From Massospora cicadina (taxonomy: Eukaryota > Entomophthoromycota > Entomophthoromycetes > Entomophthorales > Entomophthoraceae): 64,000 bases of DNA. Positions 1 through 12,198 of this stretch are shown in pieces. The notes beneath the pieces were generated by a model, which had not been told where the DNA came from, searched no databases, and saw only the letters and a list, made by a program, of their open reading frames with translations. How positions within the stretch are numbered: the first letter of the stretch is position 1; each line of letters begins with the position of its first letter. Both the position numbers and the translations under genes were made by a program. Location of the stretch: assembly GCA_022478985.1 (NCBI GenBank), contig JAKSZP010017365.1, positions 48,911 to 112,910 on the forward strand. The letters are read 5' to 3'.

Positions 1-545
1 CATTGTGCAGGTTTTGGACAAGTGTTGCCCAACTCTATTAAACAATACCTTTTAAGGGAAAAGCTGGCTTTAACCATATGGAATAACCTCTCCTCCCCAC
101 CACCCAACCTGAGCAACCTTAGTGCGAGTTAGCCACCAACAAAGGTGGGAATTAACCAGGTGGCCTATGTCTGTGTCAAAGCCCAGATGACTGCGGATCA
201 TGAAAGATTCAAGAAGATTAAAGCTAGAATTATTCATCTGGAAAGGAACTGCAAACTTTCTCTCACTCCCAGTTTGCTGAATGACTGGGAAGATGCTTAA
301 GAAGCCCATCGTTCAGAAAATGCACTGCAGGAAGAGAGGGCATCCAAATTCACATTTTTTACTATTATGCCCTTTTGGGAACTCCTTAACCGCTATTTCT
401 TTCAGAAGCAAAAAACCAAATCTACAGCGCAAAAATCACAGCACAAAAGTTTGGCACGATCAATTCAATGGACAAAGAAGTCATCAAACAAAAAACTGCA
501 CCGCTTTTACTACTATAATATCCATGCTGACCACGAGTTGGATTT
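1..545 (+). pseudogene. LINE-beta ORF2 fragment upstream of RT
   Basis: Seen: around 180-540 the + strand reads, with one stop, as a charged helical segment (FKKIKARIIHLERN, then NDWEDA, EAHRSENALQEERASKF). It is followed by a segment with RYFFQKQK, close to the AYFFKK block that precedes the RT in the LINE-alpha copies of this window. This matches the endonuclease-to-RT linker of LINE ORF2 proteins. The window begins inside the element, so its endonuclease and ORF1 are not visible here. It continues, after an interruption, as the RT core at 1640-2952. Inference: part of one LINE copy together with 1640-2952 and 17178-18178. The short antisense ORF at 70-309 is ignored. Confidence 0.55.
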
Positions 546-1639
546 TTAGCCCTGGGCTTCTATTATCAACGAGTAATAAATATAACTTCTGGATGTGTGG
601 CTCTCTTTGGCTCTCCAGTTAACTGCACAGGTTTTTGATCTTTGCATTAATTGAATTATTGATATTAATTGAATAATGATGAGAAGTAATGTTATGAAGA
701 CTATTACTCTAGTTGGGCTTTTAAAAACTAGCTTGAGTAATAAGTCCACGATAAACAAATGCTTGACCTTCCAACTACTGAAGGTATCTCTGGAATAATA
801 GAAACTACTCAATCTGTCCTCTCTCTTCTCTCAAATTACTCAGAGATCTTGATGGCCAAATATTTTAGACAAAGAATATCAACCTAAATCTTATCTTAAG
901 AGCAAACTATACAACCAATTTAAAAAATCTTAAAGAATAAAAGTAATTGCGCTTTTTTATACAGATTTTAAAAACTTGAAAACTAGAACATTTATAGGGG
1001 ATCTGTAGAGCAACTCTTCTGTTGGTGCCCCACTGGAGAATTGGCAGCCGTTGATTGTGGTTTAAACATCTGAGGTCGCACTCATGAGAAATTCCTCATT
1101 CACCTAGTCAGATTGAACCGCAAACTAAAGTCATGACCTCTTCATGGTTAATTGAGGAAAATATCCTCACAATATTTAATCAACTTCATTAGAGTACCCT
1201 CTTTGGGCTGCAGTCTTCTTATTTAATGGGACCTAGACCCATTAACTGAAGACTGAAAAACCTAAAAGGTTAAATTGTGAGTTACTCCCAGAAAGATTGT
1301 CTATGCTTCAGTGTTTAATTATAGATTCCTGAGTCCATAGGTGACAAACCCCAGTTTGATAATGAATAAATTACCGTTTATTTAATCATCAATTGAGCCA
1401 TAAAGTAAGTACATTGTCAGGAGTATCCCCTATAAAACATTGACAATCTGGTGGATCAACACCCGGCGAATCAGTAAATATTCATTAGGGTTTATTTCCT
1501 AAACAATAGGTATCATTAGAAACGATAACTCCCACATCCACTAGAGGATATAATCCCCTCGTGGGCAAACAGCTATATGTAATCTAATCGGCTGGGTAAT
1601 ATGGGCATATCATTATCTTAAAATTATGTTAACTTTTAG
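546..1639. other. AT-rich interruption of LINE-beta, unclassified
   Basis: About 1.1 kb of AT-rich DNA separates the pre-RT segment from the RT core of LINE-beta. No reading frame here resembles a known protein; the antisense ORF at 546-812 is a low-complexity hydrophobic run. There is an LTR-like flavour (a TTGGTGCCCCACTGGAG stretch near 1021), but I could find neither matching terminal repeats nor a convincing target duplication. It could be a solo LTR, a non-autonomous insertion, or decayed LINE sequence. Confidence 0.3.
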
Positions 1640-2952
1640 TATATCCAAATGTTATTTTGGCGCACTCCAGAGCCTACACTGACCCACATGCAGAAGAAGC
1701 TCTTCTTGACCCTAACGCCTGTCAGGAGATTATGGGTATCCTTCTTAATTCTCTGAAACTTGAAGCCCCCTGGTCCTGATGAAATACCTTTTGAGGTATA
1801 ACCTTTAGAACTTTTGGTGTCAGCCAAATTCCTCTGTGACCCGTTCAACTCACTTTTGGCTAAAGGCGAGGTCCTCCCTGATTTTAGGGGTTCAATAACA
1901 ACCCTTAGTCATATATTATCAGACCAGGAATCTAGCTAACTGGCGCCCTATAACCTTTATTAACTCGGATCACATGTTATCCACAAAGCTTCTGGACAAT
2001 CGCATAACATCATGGGTGTTGCCCCGCCTGAAATTCTCCAAACATGGTTTTATTACTGGGAGGTCTCTATGGTATAACTATGATGACCTCTACTTGACTT
2101 TGACTTCTAAATCATGCAGAGAAAATGGCTTTGTGGCTCTTCTGGAGATTTGTATGCTAAAGATTTTGTTTCCTGGAAGTACATAGAAGCTTCATTAGCT
2201 CGCTTCCACCTTCCCTATACAAAAAGATTTTTGATCTCCCCACTCTATGACAAACTCCGTATCAGAGTCCTTGCATCATCTTGATTACCGCTGCATTTAT
2301 CATTAGCAGGCTCTTTGCCAAGACGATTCTTAAAAGCTCACCCTTTTAAATATCACCCTTGATTCCTTATTGGCCTCTTTGCAGGAGAAGCAGATGGGGA
2401 TCATAACACCAGGTAAGGCCCCTACCTGCACAATGGCATTTTCGGATGATTTGCCATCAAGTTAAGTTGCCCTGAGAACACCATCCTTAAAGATGTGATT
2501 CTTATAAGGTACACCAAGGCGTCCAACACCAAGATCAACACCTCCAAAACAACGGTGGTGCAGGTAGCTCAACCGCAATCCCCCTCATCACTTGGTCTAG
2601 ACCCTACGCTTGAAAACTTCCATCACCTGGAGGTCCTGATCAGCTCACAAGGAGTTGCTCTCTGTGCTAATGAGGACATAACCAAGGAGGCATTGATTCT
2701 TAGGATTGCCAGCTGGAACAGAAGAAATATAAAACCCTGGTTTGTCCCTGATGGCCAATGTGTTCCTCCTATCTAAAGTTTGATTTTTTTTGCGCATGTC
2801 TGTCCCTTCTCAGACACATTTTATATGCTGCTCGATGTAATTCTCAGCTGTTGAATCTGGGGCCCAACCACCTACTTACAGCACAGTTAACAATAACTTG
2901 ACCCTGCCTTGAAGGGGGCCTAGGGCTTCTTGACATCTGATCTCATGCCACC
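1640..2952 (+). pseudogene. LINE-beta reverse transcriptase core (5' half of split element)
   Basis: Non-LTR reverse transcriptase remnant with several frameshifts and stops. Visible motifs in order: APGPDEIPFE (~1755-1790), the NLANWRPITFINSD block with LLDNRI (~1927-2010), the active-site motif MAFSDD (2433-2450; family usually FADD), a KASNTKINTSKT block after it (~2515-2545) and GGLGLLDI (~2910-2935), equivalent to GGMGLLDF in the LINE-alpha copies. The coding sense stops at the CCACC where gypsy GA1 begins and resumes at 17178 in the same protein context (SHAT then SFI.SIFASCILG), equivalent to KAHAAKILGTWIAAV in LINE-alpha. It belongs to the same broad LINE type as LINE-alpha but is a distinct, older family. 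Confidence 0.75.
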
Positions 2953-3467
2953 TTTTGAGATGTTGGTATGACTGGCTGATAAATCATATTTAGTTTGGCA
3001 AATTCTACTTTAATTGCCAAAGGGGTTTAAACTTGGATAGCCAACTATGTAAACTTGAAGCGAGTCAATAGAGGTGATAGTAGCTCGGTGAAAGAGTGGA
3101 TTCCGCCAGAGCCTCAATGATAAGGCGGATTCAGAAAAGTTTCAGCAAATAATTAATAGCTAATCAAAGGGTCAGAACTGATCAAAGCAATGAAGATATG
3201 AGCGGGATGGGAAGACAAAGAGAGGGGTCAGTTTTGAGAGAAAAGAAAAGAGAGTGAATAGTAGGAAGAGGAAAGTGCAAGCAGAAAGAATCTGCTAGTT
3301 ATATTAATTTAAATATGGTAGTGTGGTCGAGGTGATTGCCTCATATTTTTTACGTTTATTGAGTCCAACTTGTGGACCAACGATCATATCAATAGTCCGT
3401 TGCTCAGTGGACTCAACCCTGTGAAACCCTTCTGGCGAATATAAGCCATATTGCCAATTTTATAACG
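2953..3467 (+). repeat. 5' LTR of GA1
   Basis: Aligns along its length with 16651-17172. Shared landmarks are the GGATTC block (~3120), an AAGAGGAAAG block (~3265), AGTCTGCTAGTTATATTAA-like sequence (~3290), CGTTGCTCAGTGG (~3399) and the end CCAATTTTATAAC. The same 3' end occurs in the GA2 LTRs. The terminal A is G in this copy. Confidence 0.85.
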
Positions 3468-3468
3468 G

Positions 3469-3480
3469 TGGTGCTCACTA
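3469..3480 (+). promoter_or_regulatory. Primer binding site of GA1
   Basis: TGGTGCTCACTA starts one base after the LTR and is identical in GA2 (39208-39219) and GA3 (63153-63164). It begins TGG, as expected for annealing to a tRNA 3' CCA end. I cannot name the tRNA from sequence alone. Confidence 0.75.
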
Positions 3481-3529
3481 CAAGGAGCCCATTGATTAAC
3501 ATTCTAAGAAATCCTTTTTTCACCAAGAA

Positions 3530-4923
3530 ATGGCGCAACAGGTTCAGCTTGAGGGGATACTACCCCAATTTATTGAGTTATCCTAATATGTGGAACTAAA
3601 CCATCTTGGATAAACTACTTCAGGCTCAAAAAATGCTTTTTCAATAAAATAAGGGTATAACTGATCATCTTGACAAGGCCTTCCACCAACTGCACCTTGT
3701 TGGTTGCAAAGCTAGTCAACTTTCAAATTTCTTGGACGGCACTACAGAGCGGCTACACTGTTCAGAGCGTAAACTGGATAGTATCTTTAAAGAGGGAGAG
3801 GTCTGCATTAACAAGCTGCCCCCATTTTAACCGCAATGGAAATCTACATGGATTTTGTAAGCAGTTTGAATTTGAATTAGAGGGGGCTTGAGATTGGCGT
3901 AAGGCTAAACTTTTATTTCTGCTCTGGATATAGAGCGTGCGGACAAAGTTATATGTTACCTTAAAAATAGCACCATAACATATTAGGTGGCAAAGGAAGT
4001 TATGCTCAATTTGTTCAGGGTTTGGCAAAGATAGCGCAACGCAAAGGTGACTTTTTAACATTAAAATTTCAATGAAACAAGTCCTTGGTGGAGTTCACAA
4101 AGCAATTCACAACTGAGGCCAACATATTAGTTGAGAAGATATTTTGACTAAAGAGGATGTGAGCATCATGATAACGGTGGCTGTTAAGACGTATCAGGAG
4201 CTGTATAATGCTATGCCCCATACTGAAATATGATATGGCAATATTGCAAAATGTCAACTATTTATGCTGTTTATCAGTCACCTTTAGTGCTCCCATCGTG
4301 GAATAAAAACCCTGCAACTGTCACTGAACCCTCTTTTGGAAATAGACAACACTGATTTGACTATAATCCGTTAATAATACCTGGCCACTTGACACTTTGG
4401 CAGTTCCTTTCCGCCCTCGCTATGAACAACTGTATCATCCTTGGTCAAATTACATTCCACTAGTTAATTTTTGGACTGGATTTTCAGGGGAAATGCAGAG
4501 ACATGAGTCATATACAAACGCCTGCTTCTCTTGCAGTCAATGAGGTCATTATGTGGCTAGCTGCCCCAGTAACCTGCATGCCTATGCATTACCAACAGCA
4601 CTGAATGACAGGGAAAAGTTTGAGTGGAGTAGAGATGAGACGCTCTACCTCCACTGATTCAATTTTATTTGTCCCTGATAAGTCCAACCAGTCTCTCTGT
4701 GGTGGCCCCAGTAAACACTCTGATGGGCTATTATATCAACAAACCCTCAGAGATTCCTCAGACTTCCCCCTGGAGGGAGACAGGACATATACAGACTCAG
4801 GGTTTCAACAATTTATACCAAAAAGGTACGTCTATCAGATACTTGAGCCTAACATCACATGCAAAGTCAAACCCTCAATGGATGTTGCTGCACTAGTCGG
4901 GATGAATGTTGCAATTTCATATT
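3530..4923 (+). pseudogene. gag: GA1 gag (capsid/nucleocapsid), broken
   Basis: Starts ATGGCGCAACAG at 3530, matching the intact start ATGGCGCAACCA of GA3 at 63212. It is heavily frameshifted, with recognisable gag blocks near 3670-3890 (NGNLHGFCKQFEFELEGA, as in GA2 and GA3). A CCHC-type knuckle lies near 4515-4560: it reads C-F-S-C then a stop, then G-H and a final C, i.e. CX2CX4HX4C with one nonsense change. Downstream text resembling VAALVGMNVAI aligns with GA2 just before its protease, and the frame is then interrupted at ~4924 by HAL-alpha-1. Role in life: particle structural protein. Confidence 0.7.
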
Positions 4924-6745
4924 AAATTTATTTGAGGTAGTATGACCAGGGGACGGACATTACCAAAACAGAAATTCCAACAAACCAAACAGAAATATGA
5001 ATCAACCACCCAAAACATGCAGTGAGACACAAAAAAAGGAACAAAATAACATACCAGGTGGCACCGCATTGACCCGCTTACAACCATTGCAGAGGGGAGG
5101 CGGGATTAGGCGGATTATCACTTTCAGTTCTGATTTCAGTTTTAGCATTGAAGAGGCGGATCAATGCTGAGAGCAAGGGGGTTGAGGCATCCGCAAGATG
5201 AGGGACCAGGCTAAGTAGATAGGCGTTGAGATCAACAATTTGGGCCTGGATCAAGGCCTCTATAAGTTTGGCATACTGGCGTTCCATTTGGATGCAGGCG
5301 TTGGGAAGCTAGGAAAATTTTGCAATGTTAACTCTTATGATGCATGCGGATGGAGAAAATCAGCCAATTCCATGACATGCTTGAAAGCGGTGATGGCAGC
5401 TTCTCTGAGTTGGGTAATTTCTTCTTCTGCAACAGCAGGGAAATCAGGAGGGAATTCAGTGGGATGCAGCCCTTCTTTAAAGCCAGTGACAGAGGCTGCC
5501 TTGGCTTCGTGGAGATGGCAACTTTTGAGTGAAGCCATCTCAGCCTCAGCTAGCTGATGGTCGATCAGGAAAGTGGTAGCAGTGGGTTTAAGGACAAATT
5601 TTTGGGCGGGAAAGGGGCATCAAAGTCTAAATAAAGATAAGGTATAATTTAATTGGGGAGTCCGGTGGTGGGACAATTTCACCAGATTTGTCCACTTCAT
5701 CCAATAAGTCTAAGGAATTTTGGTTGAGTACTATTGATTCGGTGATACATGGCTTTGGTTGGGTAGGTTTTGGAGCGGGAAATTGGCTAGTTTGAATTTG
5801 GGTCCAACCCTGCGCCCAACAGGCTGTTATGTGTGTAAATTGGCTGGCTTAGGCATGGGTTGCTAATTTTTGCTTGCGATTCAATAAGAGCTTGGCTTCT
5901 GGGGTGAGGGAAGCCAAAATCTCCATTTGAATGCTGTTGGTGTGGCCTCATGGGCGGAGTTGGAAGTGTTCGTGTGGTTTGAATTGTAATGAAATACTTC
6001 ATTTATATGGTCCAATTTGTGGCATAGGGGGAGAAATGTGCGACTGTTGTCAGTGAAAACCCAAAAGAAATGGTCAGGCGAGGATTTGATATAGGCTCGC
6101 AGTGGGATGTGCTGGGCCATGTTTAGCTGGTGTGGGGTAATGGTGGCCATTGCCCGAGGTGCTGATAGGCGCTCAGCACCACTTGGGACAAGGAATTGGA
6201 GGATGGGTTTTGTGCTTTAAGTGGACAGCCCTGACATCAACTCCTCATAGAGTCTTTGAGGGGAAGGCGGAGTAGAAGGTATGTAAATGTCACCACACGT
6301 TTTATCATTGAGAAGATGAGTTTGGGTGGTGGAGATGGGGGTGTTTTTGTAAACTAAGGGCGTTGCTGCTGCAGCGGCCGCGTCCACTGTCATGGGGAAG
6401 CCAGTATCAAAATATCCCTTATAAGGGCGGAAGTCAATAGAACCTGCTGGAGCAAAGGTGGCCGTTGCCAGCTCAATAATTGCTTTTTCAGCATATGGGA
6501 AGAGACGTCCATATTTGACGTGAAGGAGAATGTGAATATTCGATAGAGGTGGATCTAGGGGTTGGGGGCAGGTTGGGTGGACTTGTGCGAGGTGCAGTGC
6601 TAAGTCCCTTGGAGGGACAAAGTGGCAAGTTGCATTAGGCGGACTGGATGAGCCCATCCGCATACATTTGCTGCTGGTCGTTAAACGCTATCAGGTGAAG
6701 CACCGCTTCCCCACACTGGGGAATCAGGTGATGGATTTGCGGACA
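4924..6745 (-). mobile_element. HAL-alpha-1: ORF1-only LINE-like element
   Basis: Inserted in the GA1 gag-protease junction; gypsy coding sense resumes near 6746. The left end (its 3' end, minus strand) carries the tail also found on LINE-alpha: in the + strand TTTGAGGTAG then GACCAGGGGACGGAC (4931-4957). A target duplication is only partly visible (ATGAATG at 4902-4908 and 6746-6752). Compared with HAL-alpha-4, about 75 bp seem to be missing from the 5' end. It has no RT or endonuclease. Confidence 0.7.
5078..6663 (-). pseudogene. HAL-alpha-1 ORF1-like protein, broken
   Basis: Read from 6663 down. The N-terminal block has HFVPPRDLALHLAQ and YGRLFPYAEKAIIELA, then the signature FRPYKGYFDTGF (~6425). 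A decayed zinc knuckle (LCHKLDHINEV; second Cys and His kept, the other two ligands lost) lies near 6000-6030. A helical C-terminal part follows, with HLADASTPLLSALIRLFNA (~5130-5200). Frameshifts break it into several pieces. The same domain order is seen in the HAL-alpha copies at 32220-33852, 35937-37561 and 45640-47241. Likely an RNA-binding ORF1-type protein, by distant similarity to LINE-alpha ORF1. Confidence 0.6.
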
Positions 6746-6972
6746 TGAATGGAAACTGATGCAGTATAGGTGGCGGTGGAAAATTACTGGTTACTTTTTA
6801 CAAAAATCTCTTGAAAGTGATGACAAGAGGTGAGAAGTTTTTATTGTTTCAATGTCAGTAGAGAAAATATTTAGGAGTATCCCCAAGTCTGCGCCAGTAT
6901 CATAACTTTTCTTTTAAATTTAAATTTATTGCGGGGAAGGCTGACCATGGGACGGACACTTCCGAATATGAC

Positions 6973-9900
6973 TCAGACGAGACAAAACTCAGTACCAGGT
7001 GAGGCACCCCAGAGAAGCGATGCTATCTCTTGTTGCCAGCGGGAACGCCACTTATGGGAAGGGGAGGGAACGTGTGTAGGGGGCGTAGCCACTATTGAGC
7101 ACGTGTGGAGGAAGGGGTCCGATTTGATGAACCAGACTGGGAACCAGGAGGAGACCAGCTGCCGGCGACGTGGTGGGAGATATCCAAACATCCACGCTTG
7201 AAAGTGATCCACCAAATGAGACCGGAATCTGTGGACAGCTTCAGGGGGTGGGGATGGATCCGGCGATGGCATCTAAGCCAATCGTGTGGATAGTCCACAT
7301 GGCGATTGCAACCACCAGAGCACGAAGGGAGGGTGGGAGGAGGCCATTGATGAAGCAAACATATCTCTTGACAGACTGAAGGGATGTGTTTGATCCTGGC
7401 CTAGCAGACGTTGGACTTCGCGCCATATTACTTTAGAGGTGGGGCACTTCTCCAGGCGGTGAAACAGCGTTCCATACTGGCCACACACGACACAGGATGA
7501 GTGTAAAGCATTAGAGCGCTCAGCTGTACGATACACCCGCCTCAGGCAGCGCCACACATGGGAACGGACTTGAGGCTGCAACAGAGGATGGTGTGCGTAT
7601 TTCCAGATAGTCTTTTGGGTCTCAGTGGAATAAGGGATGTCCATCATGTCCAGGTAGTCCACCCTGGATAGGACTTGGGGTCGAGTGGGGATCACGCCAT
7701 CATGGATGGGTAGCCCCTGTACCTCTTGTGTGAACTGAGAGGAGAGGGGCGGCCTCTTTGGGTTGTATGTCCACTAATACAAATTCTCCACTCTGCGCTT
7801 CGCATGGAGAGTAGGATTCGTTTGTAGTGGGTTTTGGTCCCGTGAGGACCTGTGGCTGATGTGTGTGATGCGAGGTATTTCATCAGGGAGTGGGGGTTTG
7901 ATGGATTGTTGAGGCCCAAGGCTCAGGAGAAGTTGGAGCGGGCCGCGCGGGACCAGTGTTGGGATGGGAGTGTAGGAGCAGTGACGGCTGCAATCCAGGT
8001 GCCTAGGATCTTGGCGGCATGGGCTTTGAAGTCAAGTAGGCCCATGCCACCATGATGATGAGGGCCAAACATGACCTCTAGCCGTACTGGTGGAGGGCGG
8101 CCTGACCAAAGCCAACCTTGTAGCAAAGCATACAGGGATTTGAAGAAGCTTGGGGAGAAGGGGATGGCGTGGGCTCCAAACCAGACTTTGGATAGGAGCA
8201 TAGAGTTGGCAAGAACAACCCTGCCAGTGAGGGTAGTAGGGTGGGCTCTGAGAGAGGCGATTCGCTTTTTCACGTTGTCCAGTATATGGCCCTCCCATTA
8301 CTGCTGACGCGTATCCTCCTGCCTCCAACCACACGCCCAGATGGCGTACCGTGTGTGTATGGTAGGTCGCGGCACAAGGGGAGCACCAGTGGAGCGGTGT
8401 GTTTTGAGTTAGTAAGGCGTGGACTTGGGCGAGCAGCTGGGCTGGTTTGGGAACTACTTGCTGGGGCCCATCAGGTCTGAAACCGACCAAGGAGGATGAT
8501 TTCGGTTTTGGAGGCGTTTAGTGCCATGTTGCTTACCCGGGAATATTCCTGGATGAGGGCTTCAAGCGCGCGTGCATCTTTATTATTAGACACCCCCACC
8601 ATGCAATCATCTGCAAATGCCATCATCTTGACTGGGGTTTGGCCTGGCACATGGACCCCAGTGAGTTGGGCATTCACATTTCGCAGTAGTGGGTCAAGGC
8701 TGAAGTTGTATAAGAGTGGGCTCAGGGGTCCCCTTGTTGCACGCCTCTTTGAGGATGGACTACATCCGTTAGGAAACCTGGGCCGCGCACAGCCATTGTT
8801 GCAGATTCCGTGAGCAGCATCACCCAGTTAATGAAGCGGGGAGGTAGGCGAAATTGTTGGAGGCAGGCCCTAAGGTATACACCCAGTTTACTCTATCATA
8901 GGCCTTTTGTTGGTCCAAGAATACAAGTGCCCCAGAGGCTATGGACTGACACACATTAGCCACAGAGTGCACGTTATCCCAAATCGACCTTCAGGGGATG
9001 AAACTGAATTGTTCTGGAGAGATGATGGCAGATGCTACAGTCCCTAAACGGTTAGCCATGATTTTTGTTAAAATTTTGGTGTCTGTGTTTGTTAGAGAAA
9101 TGGGGCGCCAGTTGGCTAAGTCTAGCCTATCCCTTTTCTTGAAGAGTGTGACTGTAAAAGCCTCATGTCCTCCTGGTAGGAGGCGCATTTCCAACAGGCT
9201 TTGGTTGAGTGAGGCTAGCAGCAACGGGGATATGCATTTAAAATATTTTGTAGAACTCATATGGAATGCCATCTGGGCCTGGGCATTTTCGGTTTGGCGC
9301 ACTGCAAATGGTAGTCCATAATTTGTTCGGAGTAATTAAATTCATTATTTCTGGGTATCAGAAAATGGTGCGGATATGAGCTCTGTTGAGAAATTCCGCC
9401 ATTTCGGCCAGCTGAATTGGTTTGGCTCGGTATAACTTGGAGTAATATCTTTGCATTTCGATTGCCACTTTGGCCAGTGTGTCCACGATAGAATTATCTG
9501 ATCTTCGCACCTGTGTGCAGGCCATGCTCTGGCATGGTGCAAAATTTTTTTGAAGAAGTATGCGGTGCACTTGTCACCTTTAATGATGTGTGGCCCTGTA
9601 TTGGACACAAACACGATGTTTGTGTTGCCTTTCAAGTGCGTTGAGGTGGGCTGCTGCCTCTGCCCACTTCTGGCCCCATGCAGGGCTATATCCTGAGGCT
9701 GGAATGTTGGACTCCAAGTGGGCCAATTCCACCAGCACGCACGATATAACCGCCGATGTGGCTCGTGAGTGTCTGGATGAGAGATGGCGATAGTGGCGGA
9801 TGGTGTCTTTTTTGAAAGTTGCCCATGTGGAAATGGGGTCCAAGCAAAATGGTGCAGCAAACGTTTTTGCCAAAGTTGCCTCTTCCACCCACATGGAAAA

Positions 9901-10670
9901 TCCTGGCGACGCAAGCTCTGGGGGCAGAATTTGCACCAATGTGGGGCCTTTGCAACTGTGACGGGTAAGTGGTATGTTATCGAGACCAGTCAGTGGTTGG
10001 AGAATTCCATTTTCGTTGTTTTGAAGTGGGAGATGTGGGGTGGGAATTTCGCCAGTGCTGGAATAAGGTCAATGCGGGTCATGGACCTTAATTGGCCGTT
10101 GTGGATGTGGGGACGCGTCATGTTTTTGAGCAGTGGGGCATGTCACGGCAGCGCATCAATAGACCCAAGGGTGGCTTTTAGAACGCGTAGTTCTACGTGA
10201 CCCTGTGGGGCGTGGGGTGAGGGCGGCCACCAGTCCGTTGGTGAGGTTAGCCAACAGTTCATGTCGCCGATTAGGAAAGAATTGGGGGGTAGCAGGAGGG
10301 ATTTGACCGATGAGAAAAATTCCTGACGCTCTTGTGCACCGTTTGGGGTGTAAATGTTGACAATTGTGTGTGCAACATTGGCCCATGAGAAGGTGACAAT
10401 GAGCACTCGGTCATTTAGGAATGTTTCTGAAGATTGAAATTTGAAAAAATTGTTTTTCTGAATTAGCACCCCACAGTGCTTCGACCAAAAGGATAGGGAT
10501 GGTAGGAGCATTGTTTTCCAAGAATCCTTGGAGCCTCGTGGACAGTGGGTTTCCTGGATAGCCAGGATATCCACGGGTAAATTATTTTGTAAAAAACTCA
10601 GTTTCCTAGCCCGGGACGGGGGCCTTAAGTCCAGCGATATTCAGTGTCCCTAGAGTGAAGGTTTCCCCCT
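6973..10670 (-). pseudogene. LINE-alpha1 ORF2: endonuclease, reverse transcriptase, zinc finger
   Basis: Encodes the enzymes for target-primed reverse transcription. In order on the minus strand: an APE-type endonuclease (FTLGTLNIAGLK near 10660, DILAIQETH near 10574, NIYTPNGAQER and IGDMNCWL near 10280-10360); a linker with AYFFKK (~9550); RT with ANWRPISLTNTDTK (~9120), the LDQQKAYDRV block (~8900) and the catalytic FADD at 8606-8617; and a C-terminal finger CX2CX7HX4C at 7444-7494 (C-V-V-C, H, E-K-C), like zf-RVT domains. About 1230 codons if undisrupted, but at least five frameshifts are present, so this copy is dead. There is no ATG at the position matching the LINE-alpha2 start (22203). 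Confidence 0.85.
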
Positions 10671-12085
10671 CGCACCTTAGGTGCGAGGGGGTGGGCCCCT
10701 GGCCCACCAGCCTCTTCCAGGTCCCCACGGGCTTTCACAGCAGCGCAGGTATTAGCAGCAACGCTATCAGGGTTTTTGTTAATTTTTGTGGAAAGAGTCA
10801 TGTTGGCTTTGGCCTTCGCTTTTTGTTTTCCCAACGTCAGACGAATTTTTGCAGTGCGGATAAGTTTGGTGCACCGTCGAGTGGGGCAAAAAAAAATTTC
10901 AGTTGGGATTGGTCCCAAGTCGGTTTCAACTGGGGCTTGGGTGCAGCGATTGGGTGAGATTGAATCTCCCATCAGATCCTCAGATTGAGTGGCCCGTTCA
11001 GCTTGGGCCTCCCAATCTGATTGGGTGATGGATTCCCAAGTTGCTTCCGCCGCGAAGGTCTCCATGTCCTCCTGGCGTTGTGAGTGTGGGATGGTGGTGG
11101 TGACCTTGGCTGCTTCCTTGGCTGCAGTCCTATGGGCCTGCTTGGCCTTCTTCCGCTCCTGTGGGGAGATGGGCTTTACCAATAGGTAGCAGCCTTGTGC
11201 TCCCCACGGGAAATCCTCTTTGGTGCTTGCAGTTAGTTCGTAGTGCGCCTCTCCGCTGGCCATGGCCGCCGAGGGGTGCTCTTGGAATATAACGCCCTCT
11301 TTAATGGGGCACGCGTGTGCCTTATGGCCGAATGCATCACAGTGGGTGCAAATGGGGGGCGCGCGGTCCACGGTTACCTAAAATGGGTGGGTGGTGTGCC
11401 CTGCGATATCAATAAAGGTGGAGTGCGGGATCTGGGTTAGGTCCTTCACGATCTCCTCAGTTGGGGTCAGAACTGCGATGGCTTTGCCAGTGCACAGGTG
11501 TGGCATCAGCATGAAACGTTGCATTTCAAAAGATTGTATTTCGCCATATATGGCGAGACCATCTTTCAGGTGTTGCTCCAAAATATCACGTTTTACCATA
11601 GTAGGCAAAAAGTCAAACGTGAGGAAAATTTGGTTTGATTTTGTCCATCTGGTGCATTTAGTTTCGATGACCCATTGCCCTTCGGGGAGGTCAACCACTA
11701 CATGCACCGCTGCAGCCTCGTCTGCTGCTATTTTGCTTTCAAAACCTAGGTCCAGCCAACCGCGCGACATGGAGTGAGGTGCAACGTACACCGCAGTCGG
11801 GAAAATTTTGTGTACATCTTCACAAAATTTTTCCCATAGGGCCATTTTTTGGATGTCCAGATACACACGGACCCCAAATTTCACCGACGAAAGTGGCTGG
11901 GAATGTGGCATATTGATGTACTGGTTGCATCGTGCTTGCCATGTGAGTATCTCCGGGGAAATTGTGATCGCCGGTTTTTTTAGATTTTTTTCTATTCCAG
12001 ATTCTCCGGGGCGTTTTTGAATGTTAGAGGCCGCGGGCCTTCCGCCTGCTCCTCTTGCCTTGCTTGCCCAACTGCTCCCAGACAT
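10625..12085 (-). pseudogene. LINE-alpha1 ORF1, one in-frame stop
   Basis: ATG at 12083-12085. Codons run in a single frame for ~485 residues to 10625, broken only by a TAG at 11378-11380 where LINE-alpha2 has Trp. The protein begins MSGSSWASKARGAGG, has VYLDIQKMALWEKF and GWLDLGFES near residues 70-115, a segment ILEQHLKDGLAIYGEIQ resembling the RRM/DUF4283-type RNA-binding part of LINE ORF1, and a CCHC knuckle C-T-H-C ... H ... C at 11309-11350. The C-terminal third is rich in Ala, Lys and Ser/Thr. It probably coats element RNA. Confidence 0.85.
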
Positions 12086-12198
12086 GGGCGCAGACTAATC
12101 CCCTCTATGAGATTATCAAACTAGATTTAGTCTTGAATTGAATGGGTTGCAAAAGTGTTTGCAACGAGAAAGAAAAGTTCAGTATTATAACTTTTCTT

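Larger units (their letters stand above)
6914..12179 (-). mobile_element. LINE-alpha1, full-length non-LTR retrotransposon
   Basis: 5266 bp, flanked by a 19-bp target-site duplication with one mismatch (6895-6913 and 12180-12198, CAGTATCATAACTTTTCTT against CAGTATTATAACTTTTCTT). It is inserted in GA1 just upstream of the protease. On the minus strand it has a ~94-bp 5' leader, ORF1, ORF2 overlapping the end of ORF1 in another frame, and a short 3' tail with AATAAATTTAAATTT. Length and ends agree with the second copy (18437-23709, 5273 bp), which supports both boundaries. Confidence 0.92.

Noticed and set aside
281..622. ORF of 113 codons on the + strand
   Set aside because: It runs partly out of frame with the recognisable LINE linker sense at 180-540 and has no homology of its own.
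1021..1060. TTGGTGCCCCACTGGAG as a primer binding site of another LTR element
   Set aside because: There is no paired LTR and no gag or pol next to it.
7852..10200. Numerous + strand ORFs over LINE-alpha1 (for example 9784-10200)
   Set aside because: They are antisense shadows of ORF2, which carries the FADD, endonuclease and zinc-finger motifs on the minus strand.
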